Origin: Phlebopus portentosus
Taxonomy: Eukaryota; Basidiomycota; Agaricomycetes; Boletales; Boletinellaceae
Reading direction: 5' to 3'
Length of the DNA: 64,000 nt
Assembly: GCA_037892935.1 (NCBI GenBank)
Contig: JAYXKI010000002.1
Location: 682,001 to 746,000, forward strand
Shown: in pieces, positions 36,177 through 48,054 of the stretch
Layout of the letters: each line of letters starts with the position of its first letter
How positions within the stretch are numbered: position 1 is the first letter of the stretch
Notes under the pieces: generated by a model
What the model was told of the DNA's origin: nothing
Database searches by the model: none
The model's input: the letters and a program-made list of their open reading frames with translations, nothing else
Position numbers and translations under genes: made by a program

Positions 36177-39100
36177 GTGGGTAACTGCTTATTGTTACTA
36201 TAAATAATCTGTCCTCGTGTAGCCGATATACGATGCGCTCCCGCTCCATTCTAGGGACATAAATCCGTTCCGTCCATGGAATGGAACCGCGTGTGTCGAT
36301 CAATCCTATCTTATCTACAGATAAGATAAGCACATCCGTGGCCACTCTTCCTGCGACGTCTAGTTTCTTATGTTAACGTTCGACTGCGTGACGGTACACG
36401 TTTTGTCTGGAAAGATGATGCAAAAGAAGACGTTTCACGACGATTGCTTCGTTGAACGAAAGCGAGTAAGCCTTATCCGAAAAGTCTATTCACAAACTAT
36501 TCTCCTTCCATCCGGTTAGACCAACTGGCACCCCGAGCGTTCGCACACTAAGCCGAATTCTTTTGATCTCTAGAACACTCTGCTACGCATTAAACACTCT
36601 AACGGTGACCATTTTGCTCACGAGTGGTCAAGAACTGTATGGGGCCATGCCAAAAAGCGTCATATGACAGAAGATCCGCTATGTCAGGGACTACAAATTC
36701 ATGAGTTAGTAAAGCTTACAAAAGAGCTATTCTCCTCGGCCATGTCAACCGGCTAGGCATATGGCTTATCCGCGGTGAAGAGCCTACGAAACGAACTTCG
36801 TTCATAACAATGCATATGGATGATGCGCTCATCTCCGTAGTCCAAGTCACAAGGACCGCCATCCGTTCGTTTGGTGCGGTTTTTTTGAAGTTGCGTTGCA
36901 AAGCGACACAAAAAGATACGAGATGCTCTGAGATGCTTCTCCAGCTCATTTCCGGTCTATTTGTTCGTGTCTTATGAATTTTTACCATCTTTGGCCAGTC
37001 CTTATCAAGACCGCTTGTCTATCGATTTGCTGGCCGGAGCTTCGCGAAAGCATATATAGGGAATCTTTGTCTTGGTTAAGTGCGTCTCTGTTCCGGTCGG
37101 TCGCCGACGGATAATCCTGCAGGAGATCTTATTTAGGAAATCTCTATGCGGAACATCTTTCAAGGTTCCTGATTACGTCCAAACAGACTCAAAGCATCTA
37201 ATCAGAGATTCCAACGGATTGTGGTTTGAGTGCCGATGAACCTAAGCATCAAAACCCATGACCTTCGGGAGGAGAAGTTTCTACAAGGTGCCACATTTCA
37301 TCACTTTCTCGTTGATAGCTCATCCAGTGAGCAGGCGTATGCTAATCGACGACATTATTATGCTTCTCGGTGTTGTCGGACCATGTCCGCCAGTTTGCTT
37401 CCACCCTCTACAATCGGCAACGTCCAGCCATTAGCGGGTTCTGGACTGATGGGACAGCATTTCGATCTTGGGGTGATCCCCGCTTTCCTCCTTTGCCAGT
37501 TTGTACCCAGCTACTGGGCGCATGCTAATCCGGTGCAGACGCTCAGGGGAACCGAGACATGAAAAGGAAATTATAAAGAGTGTGGAACGGGATCTTACCC
37601 ATGTGACCTCCAGTCAAGAATATCGAGTCGAGAGCGCATGAAAGTTGTTTAAAATCAAATTGCGTTAGAAGGATGTCAAGGTCATTGTTCTCTCGAGACC
37701 CGGAAGGGTCGTTGACAAAGAGGAGTACAACATCGATGCACGCTCTGATTCATAGAACTGTAATTCCTCTTGAACAGCCAGCGAACAGTTCATTTAATGC
37801 ATCCAAGCTCCAGGGACGTAAATTCATTGAATTGCATGAGGAATCGACTAAAAGAAAGGGGTTTTGAGGGTTGAATGTAATCGATAACATATCGCTGTTT
37901 TGACTGTATCTCGAAGTTCATTTCCCCGCCAAACTCTTGAACAGTGGATACAGTGCTCCGCTTACGCGGCAACGGTCTTTGTATTTTTTTCGGATGGAGC
38001 TCAGCAATCAAATAATATTGTGGACCCGGAGAAAGAAAGCACCGTATCCGTCGGGTTTTCGTCAGATCTCCACTAACTCTCCGATGGTCGTTTATTTGCT
38101 TCCGGAGTCCGCTACGCACTTCAGTATATACAGTCCCATCTTCTAATTGCGGTTCTTTTTCTCCTGACTTGTCGAAATTGTTTGCAAGATCCGAAATTAG
38201 GCAATTTCAATCAAAAGGCCATTCGGACCGATAGATGGTGGACAGCCATGGGCGCACCAAAGTTTCGACACGAGGCAAGCTTTAACGGTAGAATAAACAG
38301 CACAGGTTCAGCCTCGCGACCTATCCAACCATGCAAAACCGCAGCTTCCGTCAAATACACGTTTCCTCAGTTCGGCACGTGTGCGAGGTTCTTCCGCTAC
38401 AGTAGTCCGGTGGACCGGAACGGAAGATTCTTTCGCCAAACAATTTATCTTCGATTATCCGCAAAGGTTTGCACGGCAAATATGGCCAATACTTGCAACA
38501 ACGTCTCCTCCTTCTCGAGTGGCTGCTATTTTTATTTTTATTTCATTTTCACCTTCCGTTTCCAGCAATATCAGCTTGATTCATACCGTTCGAGTGGGAG
38601 GCGGGTAATCTCACACAGGATCTCTGCTAAAACGTCGCAACTTAGAAAGATAAACGATGTTTCTAATAAGACCAAATTCCACAAATGCACTCACGCCAAG
38701 CGCTCCGAAGACTGGTGAGCATTCATGACCGTGCGGAACGGAGAGCCGGGATGTACCCATAGGTGAAAAGGCGGAGGCGCCGTGAGTAACGGGATCCCAC
38801 TCGTATTTACCGCGTGACAAAAGGACGACTTCTATCACCGTCTCTGTTGAGGAGTTATGTATGGTACGGAAAACGCCGGCTCACTGACGACCGTGACCTC
38901 GTGTTCATATATGTTTTAAGTGGAGTAAAAGCGGCCACTAAGACTCGGAGCTTGACGACGCGAGGACGATGCCGTATCGATCTTGCTGAGAGCCTTGAGT
39001 ATACGTTCAAGCAGACAGCCGACTCTGAATTTCATCTCAAGCCCATATGAACGCGATGCTTCCAAGCGATCACTGACTGTCGGACGTCAGGTCCACGATG

Positions 39101-42100
39101 ATCAGGTCAAGCGATGTCTCCGCCACCAGATGGCATTGACAATGCCTAAATGCGTAAGATGGCAGGCCTGACCCGAGAAGCTGGAGATAGTTATTGAAGC
39201 GCGCTTGATATCATCGGCACTGTTCAATTATATGCATAAATAGAACAATAGAGGCGCCGTGCTTTGTTTGACGCCATATACGATGCTCCGATCAGTCACT
39301 CTAGGGCTTGAATGACTCGACAACATGATAAGGTGACAGTGTCAGCTCACTTTGTGATGAGTCGAAATCAGGAGAATTCTCATCGAATTGCGATAGCACC
39401 CAGGTTTGTTTGATTATCCTGCCACCGGACATCACTCCCTCTCCTAGTCCGATGCATTTTTCTTGTCCTGAAACAAGCATGCTGAGCAAGCCAATGGGCT
39501 CTTGCTTTCCAACCAAGAGTAGTCCAATGAAATAAGGAGCGAGGGACAGGAATAAAATCGAGCAATAGGCATGTACATACCATCACTCACAAACGGAGGG
39601 AGTACACTTTAGACATGATCACGTGCCGTTTATCTGTCAACGAAATTCAAATTGGACTTCCCACTATCGTCCACTTTTTTCGCATCTTTTTCGGAATGAC
39701 GATATAGCGCCGTCGCGTCGTAAATGCCAGATATCCTCACAGACTATGATGGAGGCTACTACGCCATGCTTGTGGAACTATCATCGAAATCCGGACTGTG
39801 AGACTTTTTGAGCTTTATGCGGTCAACATCAAGGCACTCGAAATCTTTTCACTGTACCACGAAAAGCAAAAAATCCGGATCTCTGTCATAGCCTCCGCCT
39901 TTCAATGTGACAGCCTTTCAGCTGACAGTGTTCCCAGTTGAAGTCGCAAATTTTCGTCGCGGGTACAATTGTGTTTTTACGGGATTAAACCAAGGCGTCC
40001 GAGGAAAACCATAGCGCTACTGCTAACTCGGGATGAGTTTTGGGCGAGCTTACCCGGTGTAATCGTCTCCGGAGAATACTGAGCAATCTCGGCCCGAATT
40101 GTTATTGAATTCTCCGTCGAGTATTGGTTCTAGCGGTTCTAGTATCCCTCGGACTCTCGGAATTGTTATCTTCGGGGACAGTGCTGAACTAACAATTCTA
40201 GGTCTCGACTGATTTTTCTTTGACACAGGCTGTACTGTACAGCATTTGGTGATTCCGAGTCGCCTTTGAGACTCGAGATTCAACGGGGTGAGAGACAGGA
40301 TGGACTCTTCCTGTCGACATATTTTCGTTTGCAGAAGAGGGCACAACCCCTCCGGACCCTTTCAGGCAGATAGCTAGGAACGCTCGAGAGCCAGGCTTGC
40401 TTTCAGACGTTAAGGAGATTGGTCCCGACGTGCATGCGCTACACCGTCCGATGCCATGACGTTCTTAATCCAATCTGAACTCACTTTCCAAGAATAGTGG
40501 CGTATCTCCGGACGAAACCTGACGCCGCGAGTTTCAGCTGAGCGCATCTGATATACTTCTGTTGCGACCCAAGGCCGGTGCGATTTTGTGCCTGTGCGCT
40601 CAAAGGTTTACGTCGCAGGTTGTATCCTACTTACACTTTCCTGACTCTCCATGTGGCCGCACGGACAAAATCTTTTGCAAAATCCACGCGTCGTTTGCAA
40701 TTGCGTAGCTTACGTCCATGCTCTTGCGCGTAGGTGGTTAATCAATATAGGTGGTTGTATGACTTGCCAGACGAGAAGGCTAACTAGGAACCGACCTTCT
40801 TAGTCCGGTAAAATGACTTCCTGGAACGTGCATAGGCTGTTGTAAAGTGCGTAAGCGGACATTAATATTGCTTTTAGTTAACAAAGTTATCGGCCCTGTG
40901 GTCAACTACTCGCGTGCTAAAATGCGTATCCTTGAGATAAAGAAGCACCTCGTAACGGCAAGCAACGAAGCTTCTTCCTGGTTCTTGTACGTCGAGGCGG
41001 ATGAAACGATCAACCGGAATCAATTGCCCTGGATGCTTATAACGTGTACGGCACATCACGATGGTTCATCAGAGCTCCTTTGCTTGAGCGGATATGTCAT
41101 TCATTACGGACATCGCGGCGTATTTGTACAATCGATAGGGTGGAATTGATGCCCAAGCCTGAAGCTTGTGAGCTCATATGGTAAGGTGTACGTCTGTGGT
41201 TGCGGCGATCATGATAGGGTAGGCCATGATTTTGCGATACGCGTGGGCCGGGCGTAGGATTCTTTGCTTCTCAAGAAGCGCCAGAACACCCTGGACGGCT
41301 GGTAAGTGAGGCCCATGATCATTTAAGGCGATTCAGATCCTCCGAAGCCGGAGCAAGTAAAAAGAAGCAGGGGTCGCGATGCTGACTGATCAGAATAAGA
41401 AAAACAGGTGAACTGTTTCGAAGAAACGAACTAGAGAAAAAAGAAACATGAGAAAAGTGGAGAGTGAGAACGGAGTGGGAGAAGGCAAGGGGGAAAAGGG
41501 TTGGGGGAGAACAGCTACCCTACTGGACATTATTTCGAAATCGCACGCGAATCGGAGCTTTCGCGAGCACTGATCGGGAGGATGCCACGCCTCACTGGCA
41601 ACAAAGTAACGTGGTCCTCATCCGAGTCGCGGGGAATATAAAGCTACGTATACAAGTACATCACTGGCGCTGTAGCCATAGAAGATACAAACAGCTTAGC
41701 CGTGTGTACGTGCTTCCGGCGTTCTTCCTGATTCGCCCGATCGTCGAACGTAAAATATTTTCTGCGCCCATGTTAGCTGGTAGAGGAAGCACGACGTCGA
41801 TGCTCATTGACAAACGAAGAACTGACGACGGATAGACATCTACACTATCTGATTGTCGGTAAGCGCGGAGCATGCCAAAGGTAGCAAGTCCGACCCGGCG
41901 CTCTGGCGACTGAGAAGAACAACAATGTCCCTTGCCTTTTGCGCTCATATGCTTGACGGCCAGGAGCCCTTTTGCGAAGATCATTTTATCTAACTTCTAT
42001 GGGTTGATATTCTTTTAGAAACCCAGGATTCTAGTCTGTCCTCAATGGCAAATACCGAGGCGTAAAAGTAATTGCGCGGCGCGTCTATTCTATTCAATGT

Positions 42101-43022
42101 CGTCGGCCGGCGGAAGTATGAGAAGACCAGCGAGAAGGGTGAAGGAGAAGTCGCGACAGATGAAGACCCACGTTATAGGATATAGGAAAATAACTTGATA
42201 AGCATTAATCAATAAACAAGTAGATACACGCATGTATGAGAAATGAAGACGAAGTAGATTGAATAGGAAGGTGGAAGGCACAAAGATGACATTCGAGCCT
42301 TTAGATTTTGTGCCCTGAATCGGACAGAAGGGACTGAACGGAGGAAAACGTGAGTTGAAAGTTCAAGAGAAGGCAAAATGAATACACAGGACTACAGCTC
42401 ACATATGGACACATAAAGGAAGTAGAATGTAAACAGAGGTGAGTATACAGAGGTTCTTGTTAATGTATCAGCGAGAATAGACGGAGAAAACGTGAAGAGT
42501 CGGAAGGAAATGAGCGACCCAGATATACTGTATCGCCATGCGACTGCGCAAAGACAATGTAATGATCAGAACAGGGTAACAGATGCTAGTGGAGATCGAC
42601 GAGACAAGCCGTGAAGTCCAAGAGCTAAGAAGAGAAACAAAAAGTGAAATAGGGGCCGCAGCAAACGATCGATGAGGGAATGAGGGAGGGAGAGAAGCGA
42701 TTAGTTTGAAGGCTCGGTCCATCGCCGGTATCCAAAGAGGTGATGGGACCAGGGAAAGAAGTGACGGAGGGTGCGTTGTTAGAGTAGTTAGAGTAGTCGA
42801 TATAGATATGAAGATATATACATATACTTTATTGATTCGATTCTGTCGATTTCGTCTGCTTCTGCGCAAAAAACGATGCGATGTGAGTCGTGCGGTCATA
42901 AATCCGTTGCTATCTGCGGGATTGCGTGTAAAGCCGCAATAGGACGGATGAGAGATACGACCCTTTATAGGGCTCGAGTTGAACGCTTATGTGCGCCATG
43001 TTGTTGCAGGGCAACACTTCAC
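36177..43022. other. 6.8-kb gene-free stretch between convergent NOC3 and TEA genes
   Basis: No supportable gene on either strand. The largest open frames (38182-38718 plus, 37790-38119 minus, 40050-40346 minus, 41464-41835 plus) have no domain, no multi-exon continuation and composition close to non-coding. No reverse transcriptase, transposase or integrase motif is visible. Small palindromes occur: the GATA one at 36307-36328, GCTGTAC-T-GTACAGC near 40228, and a CGAGTC/GACTCG hairpin near 40257. The segment 42100-42990 is purine-rich on the plus strand and may be 3' UTR of the TEA gene. It is too long for two 3' UTRs, so unannotated non-coding transcripts or decayed mobile DNA are likely. 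Confidence 0.5.
36307..36328. promoter_or_regulatory. Perfect palindrome of GATA-factor sites
   Basis: TATCTTATCT and AGATAAGATA form a perfect 10-bp inverted repeat around a 2-nt centre (AC), giving four GATA cores, of which the inner pair are AGATAAG in consensus. It lies about 130 bp past the NOC3 stop, so it could be a cis-element, a 3' hairpin in the transcript or chance. Fungal GATA factors bind HGATAR sites. The role is inference. Confidence 0.4.
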
Positions 43023-44815
43023 TCAGAATAGCGGGAGAAGGCTCGTCGTCCATGGATCCTGACCGAAATTATCGGTCCCCAACATAGACCCATGTCCATT
43101 TCCAGGCCCTTGATGAGAAAGTGGATAGCCCGTAATGCCAATACCAGCGCTCAGCCCACTCTGGTTGAATCCGGGGCGCGAGCGCGCCGTTGAAGAGCCA
43201 GACGAGGCTCCATCGTGTGGAGTCGTCGGAGAGGCCAGCGAGCCGAGTCCCGTGAAATTAGTATGCGTCGGCGTCGTTTGTGTTGATCCGGAGGGCGCTG
43301 ACGCCGACATCGGGGTATGGTCGACGCCCGATGTCGGTGATACCGGATGCCCGAACGTAGAGGTACTGACGCTGTGTCCGCGGGCGTGCCCGAAAGCGTG
43401 GCTGTGTGGAGCTTGTCGTGGAACATGCGCGGGAAGCGAGCCTGCTGTGCTGTACAAATAGTCATTCGCTGAGGTTCCTGATCCATAACGCCCCGCGCTT
43501 AAAGGAAGTGGATCAAGGGAAGGCTCGGGCGGTGGTCTGTTGTCGACCACCTTCGTCCACGAAGCGAACTCTGCAGATAGATTCGGAACCGGAAGGCGGA
43601 AAAGATCATAACCAACGACGAAAAGGGGTTCGGCCTCTACGATCACCTGTTGGATGATTCGCGCTTTTTTGCCGTCGAAATTGAATAAATTGCACCGCGA
43701 CAGACATGAGTCTGGGAGCATAGCTACAAAGCGGCCCGGAATGCTTTGACCAGAGGTTCTCGACACGGCCGCCTGATCTTGGACAGGAACAAGCGGCTGT
43801 ACTTCTTGTGATACGGGCACGTTGTTTACATGCATTCGTGTAACAACTCTGGCCGAGGGCGCCAGAGGCTGAGAGAAGGTGATTGCCCCGCTGAAACCCA
43901 TGGCATTGCATCCACTACCTTCAGTGGGCAGACGAAGTGTAAATCGCAGGCAAGCACGAGGAGTGCCTCTAACCGCAGTGAGCTGCGGGGGAACTGGAGA
44001 GGCAGGAGAAGTGGGTTTGTCAACAAAAGGGAGAGAGTTCACATCGACATATGTAGGTTCAATGTTTTGCGCCCAAAGGCAGAAACCGACGGCATGATTA
44101 AGTGCTAATCGAGGCGAGTGTTCGAGTGCAACCTCAGGAAGCGACGGAAAGTTCGAAGGTTCAAAGAGTAAATTCTGCGGAGATTGTGTGTGTTCTGATT
44201 TTATGGTGAGTGGCTGAGAAAAGGATGGTGAAAGATGTAGACTCTGTGGGCGACGTGAGTCATTCAGAGCAGAATCTGAATACTCCGACACGTTCGAAGT
44301 CGGGGTGGAGGGTGGGGACGGATGCGAAACGGAGGTACCTCCGCGACGGCGAGAAGTAGGTGATTGTGAGGTCAGCTTGTTGTTTCGGTGTGGAGGCGAG
44401 TATCTATCTGAAGTCGAACCCTCTGATAAAGCTTCTGGACCAGCGACAAGAGCGAATTCTAAAACGGAAATCAGTCGTGCACATGGAAGGGGGGAAGCAA
44501 GAAAAGTTTGAAACGAGACTAACCAGGATGACCCTTCCACATATTCCTAAGGACCTGTATATGGGAAGCAACCTGCTTCTTTGATCTCTCGATGCCATAC
44601 TTCTTAAGATAGTCTACGAGATATTGATTGCGCCAACGCGAGCGACCTCTGTTTGTATTCGCCCAAGGGGAATTCCAGTAATCTCTAAGACCGTCGAGAA
44701 AGATGTCCTCAGCCTCCTGGGGCCAGACCTCTGAAGAGCCATCCTTGAGCATCTTACGATGTCTGCGCTGGGGGAGGGTGTTGGTCGAGTGCACGGTGTG
44801 GATGAGGGAATCCAT
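43023..44815 (-). CDS. TEA/ATTS-domain transcription factor
   Basis: DNA-binding regulator of the TEAD/AbaA/Tec1 family, in ascomycetes linked to conidiation and filamentation. Two exons (44524-44815 and 43023-44458) join in frame across a 65-nt intron to 575 residues. The TEA domain spans about residues 15-98: RRHRKMLKDGSSEVWPQEAE, then IFLDGLRDYW, RWRNQYLVDYLKKYGIERSK, KQVASHIQVLRNMWKGHPEF. The intron splits the Glu of HPEF. The rest is Ser/Pro-rich with a conserved-looking block CNLFNFDGKKARIIQQVIVE and EPLFVVGYDLFRLPVPN near 43600, which may be a C-terminal interaction domain. The C-terminus is low in complexity. I start at the first ATG, 44815, just before the domain; the frame is open upstream without another ATG. 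It is divergent from VPS23. Confidence 0.88.
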
Positions 44816-45233
44816 TGTTGGGGGCGGAAGTGGCAGGGAGAGCTGAGAAGAGGAGGCGGACGGACTGTTAAGTACGGTGACATCGCGAAGTGGCCGATCT
44901 TTTATGTAGGGCAATTTGACCCCGCCGAAGGGGAGTCTTCAACAGCCTCAGGGTCCACAAGTCTGCTTCTCTCTCTTTGGTACAGATCGGGACCTCCGTC
45001 ACCCCGGAACCAGCCAGGGACCCCATCCGCCACCTGACGTCTGATTTTGTTTCTTTTTTTTTTTTAATTGTCTTTCAGCTTTCCTGTTTCTCGCACACAA
45101 ACAATCACCACTAGTTCCGGATCATCGGTTACAATCATCCGCACCTCCTCACGTTCACGCGCACACGCGACCGACCGACACACAACTGGCCGTCGTCGCC
45201 CGTCACTCGTCGCTCCCTCTCCCCGCTCTTCAA
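44816..45233. promoter_or_regulatory. Divergent intergenic region, TEA factor / VPS23
   Basis: 418 bp between the two start codons, containing a T-run near 45052-45065 and C/A-rich leader-like sequence before VPS23. I see no CATTCC/CATTCT (AbaA-type) element, so autoregulation through that site is not supported here. Confidence 0.5.
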
Positions 45234-48054
45234 ATGAACAGGGACATCACTGCAAACTGGCTCAGGCAGAATGTTGGCCGCTACCAAAACACAGACAGAG
45301 TCCACACTGATGTTCTCGCCGCTCTCGATCGTTACCCCTCTTTGAGACCAAAGACGGATGTGTATAGTGAGTGACGCAAACATGCCCATACACAATCGCA
45401 CGGGTTATATGCTCCCATCCAGTGCCGAAACTTACTACAAACGCACCCCAGCATTCGACGACGGTCGCACTCAGCTCCTCCTCTGCGTACACGGTCTCCT
45501 GCCAATCACATTTCGTAGTGCATCCTATAACATTCCGATTGCAATATGGCTGGTCCTGTCCTATCCTGCAGATCCTCCCCTTGTCTACGTTGTTCCTACA
45601 AGCGATATGCTTGTCAGGCCTTCCGCACAAGTGGATCATTCAGGAAGGTGTAGCACTGACTATATAACCAACTGGCATCGTAAGCCAGAGGTACGCTGCG
45701 CTACAATTACGTCTAGATTGACCGCAGTATTCTCATCAATTGAACAATATATTGCAGGCCTGCTCCCTTACCGGTCTCCTGGAATCTATGCAATTTCATT
45801 TCTCCAGTGAGCCTCCGCTGTATGCAAAATCTCGCTCAAGGCCGCCAGACAGACCTTTGTCTACTACAACCTCCTCTGTCTCTTCATCAAGCGCCGCCTA
45901 TCGCGCCGCGGCTTCAGATCGCGGTCACGTGAGTCAACCAGATGAATCTTCAGCTCCCCCGCGTTTGCCGCCCAAGCCGTTTTCGCCCAGTCCTGGCTCA
46001 GTCGTAGCGCCGGGCACTATTACTAGTGTTCTCGGAGGTACTCCATCAGTATCACCTGGGCAATCTGGGCAATCCTCACCTGCATCACTATCTCAAACGC
46101 CTGCGTCTACCTACTCCCATGCGACCGGTACGGATATCCGCGACAGCGTAAGTCTGTTGTCATCCAGTGCTTTCTTTTATCTATTTCCCTACTTCTTCAT
46201 TTATTTCATTTCGGTTTGACGTTTCTTTACACCGCTGGGATTTTCGGCGCCTGGACTTGTGTCGCTTGTCCATCCGGTTTCACCGGTCATTCGGCATCTA
46301 AAATTTTCTTCGCATATCTTGATCACTCTGACGCCGTAAGAAGCTGTGCAGAAAATGGCCTTGTATGATTTGCCTCATTTCGGATATTCTCGTCTGGAAC
46401 CAAATCTTCGCATAGGGTGCTGAGTGTCAGCTACGAACCGAGGGTGTCGGATTATTTCTGGTGCTTTTACTCGTCCTCTGTAACTTCCTCTTCATTTTTC
46501 TCCGATTATCTTCCAAGAAATAGTCCCTTAGAATTGCCTCCCCATCGTATAATTTGATCCGTGAAACTGACCAGTTATCAACAGCGCCCACCTCCGGTGC
46601 CGCCGCACCCACCCGGACATTCTCCGATTTCGGGAGCCATTACATCGTCAGCGCCTGCACCGATAGTTGTATCACATGGTGGGTCGTTGGAGTCTCCTGT
46701 TTTTCACAGCCTAATATTCATTCCCTTGCTAATAGATACTAATCAAGGCACACAGCGTCCTCCACCGTATGCCTCTGGAAGCCCTCCTGTACCACCCCGA
46801 CCACCGGTTCCGCCTTCCCCGTTTACTCATCAGACAGTAGCATCCCTACCTCCCGCAAATGGGCAAGTTCATCCAACCACAGTTACGCCTCCATCCGTGG
46901 CTCCCCGGCCGTATACGCAGCCTCTTCCTCCTCTCCCTCCGCAGCCTGCTACTTCTGGATTGACTAATAAGGCGGCACTACATCCAACGCAACAATTTGC
47001 CAATCTACCTAGTTATCAACCTCCTCCAGCGCCTTCGCAGTTGCAAATTGCACCCGCTCGACCTCCGCCCTCACTACCGCCTCCAGACCTTCTTGACGAA
47101 GATGATGATCTAAGTGCAAATCCGCCTTCTAGTATCACTGGCACTGAGTCAGCGCCGCCTCCACTTCGTCCTCCGAACCCCCAAACTGTAGCACTGCATA
47201 ACGCGTTGCTGTCGTCCTTCCGTGACGCCATCCAAAGGCTTGCGACAACGCACGCTGATACACTTGCGCGCCAGCGTGCTGCTCAAGCAGAGCTTCTGGC
47301 AGGACCCGAAGCTATACGCGATGAAAGCGCACGGTTGCAAGCTGTAAGAGACGTCTGTCGAGTTGTTGGTGACAGATGGGAGACTCTCGTCACAGATGGT
47401 GAACGCCAGCTTGGTGAGATGCGGCGCCGTGGAGAAGTCAGCGTCGATGAAATGGTTTGCGCAAGCAGCATCGTCGGGAATCAGTACGTATTTGCATTAT
47501 TTTTTCTTCAAATCTATCACTGACGGTGAATTAATTATCAGGCTTATAAACCTGGTTGCAGAAGACAACGCCATCGAAGATACAGTCTATCATCTGCATC
47601 GTGCGTTGAATTCGGGTCGGATCGACCTCGAAAGATTCCTCCGTGTAAGCTGTTTGTTTCTTGGTTATCTGTTTCTTTAGTTCAGTGGGTGGAAGGAAAC
47701 ACCTGATTCAAAATCGCACTTGGGTGGCCGATGCGGCCGGGGTCCGACTGGCCCCCGTCGTCATCCCCCGCTGTGGGAACAAAGCCCCTGGTTTTTATCT
47801 GTCTTATTTCCAACTCCTGTACCGCCTCTGACGCAAGTCAGGGCATATGTCTGACCTCAAAGACTCTTGAGGCTTCTATTTCCATCACTTTCGCTTGTGG
47901 GCCAGTTTGCCCAGATTATGAGTAGTCTTCAGGCACTGACTATTCGGTTATTCTCGGACAGACCACACGCGTACTCGCAGAGGAACAGTTTCTGAAGCGC
48001 GCACTAATCGAGAAGATTCTTCGCGGGCTTCCGATGGGTATGGCTTTACGATAG
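45234..48054 (+). CDS. VPS23: ESCRT-I subunit VPS23 (TSG101)
   Basis: ESCRT-I component that sorts ubiquitinated cargo at endosomes. Exon 1 begins MNRDITANWLRQNVGRY and TDVLAALDRYPSLRPKTDVY. After a long intron the UEV domain continues with FDDGRTQLLLCVHGLLPITF, SASYNIPIAIWLVLSYP, PPLVYVVPTSDMLVRP and WHRKPE. A proline-rich linker follows (PPVPPRPPVPP, PLPPLPPQP), then a coiled coil (LATTHADTLARQRAAQAELL) and the C-terminal steadiness box: LINLVAEDNAIEDTVYHLHR, ALNSGRIDLERFLR, TTRVLAEEQFLKRALIEKIL, ending MGMALR. All parts of a full VPS23 are present. The last intron (47645-47961, 317 nt) is several times longer than most in the window and is described separately. Confidence 0.93.
47645..47961 (+). 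other. 317-nt hairpin-rich intron of VPS23
   Basis: The donor CGT|GTAAGC and acceptor GGACAG|ACC join FLR to TTRVLAEE with no missing family sequence, so the whole stretch is intronic. It contains a GC-rich half (47724-47773) with a GGGG/CCCC stem, then three exact stems: 47826-47843 (7 bp with one G-T pair, loop GCAA), 47855-47872 (CCTCAA/TTGAGG) and 47898-47913 (TGGGC/GCCCA). I see no convincing C/D or H/ACA box set, so no RNA class is assigned. Confidence 0.5.

Noticed and set aside
38182..38718. 178-codon plus-strand open frame in the gene-poor stretch
   Set aside because: No domain, low-complexity Phe/Tyr run, no promoter or splice continuation, and length within chance for a region this size.
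40847..41149. 100-codon frame with hydrophobic start
   Set aside because: Starts only with a GTG, no motif, no neighbours to support it.
43135..43461. Plus-strand frames within the TEA gene
   Set aside because: Mirror translation of the biased, Ser/Pro/Gly-rich C-terminal TEA exon.
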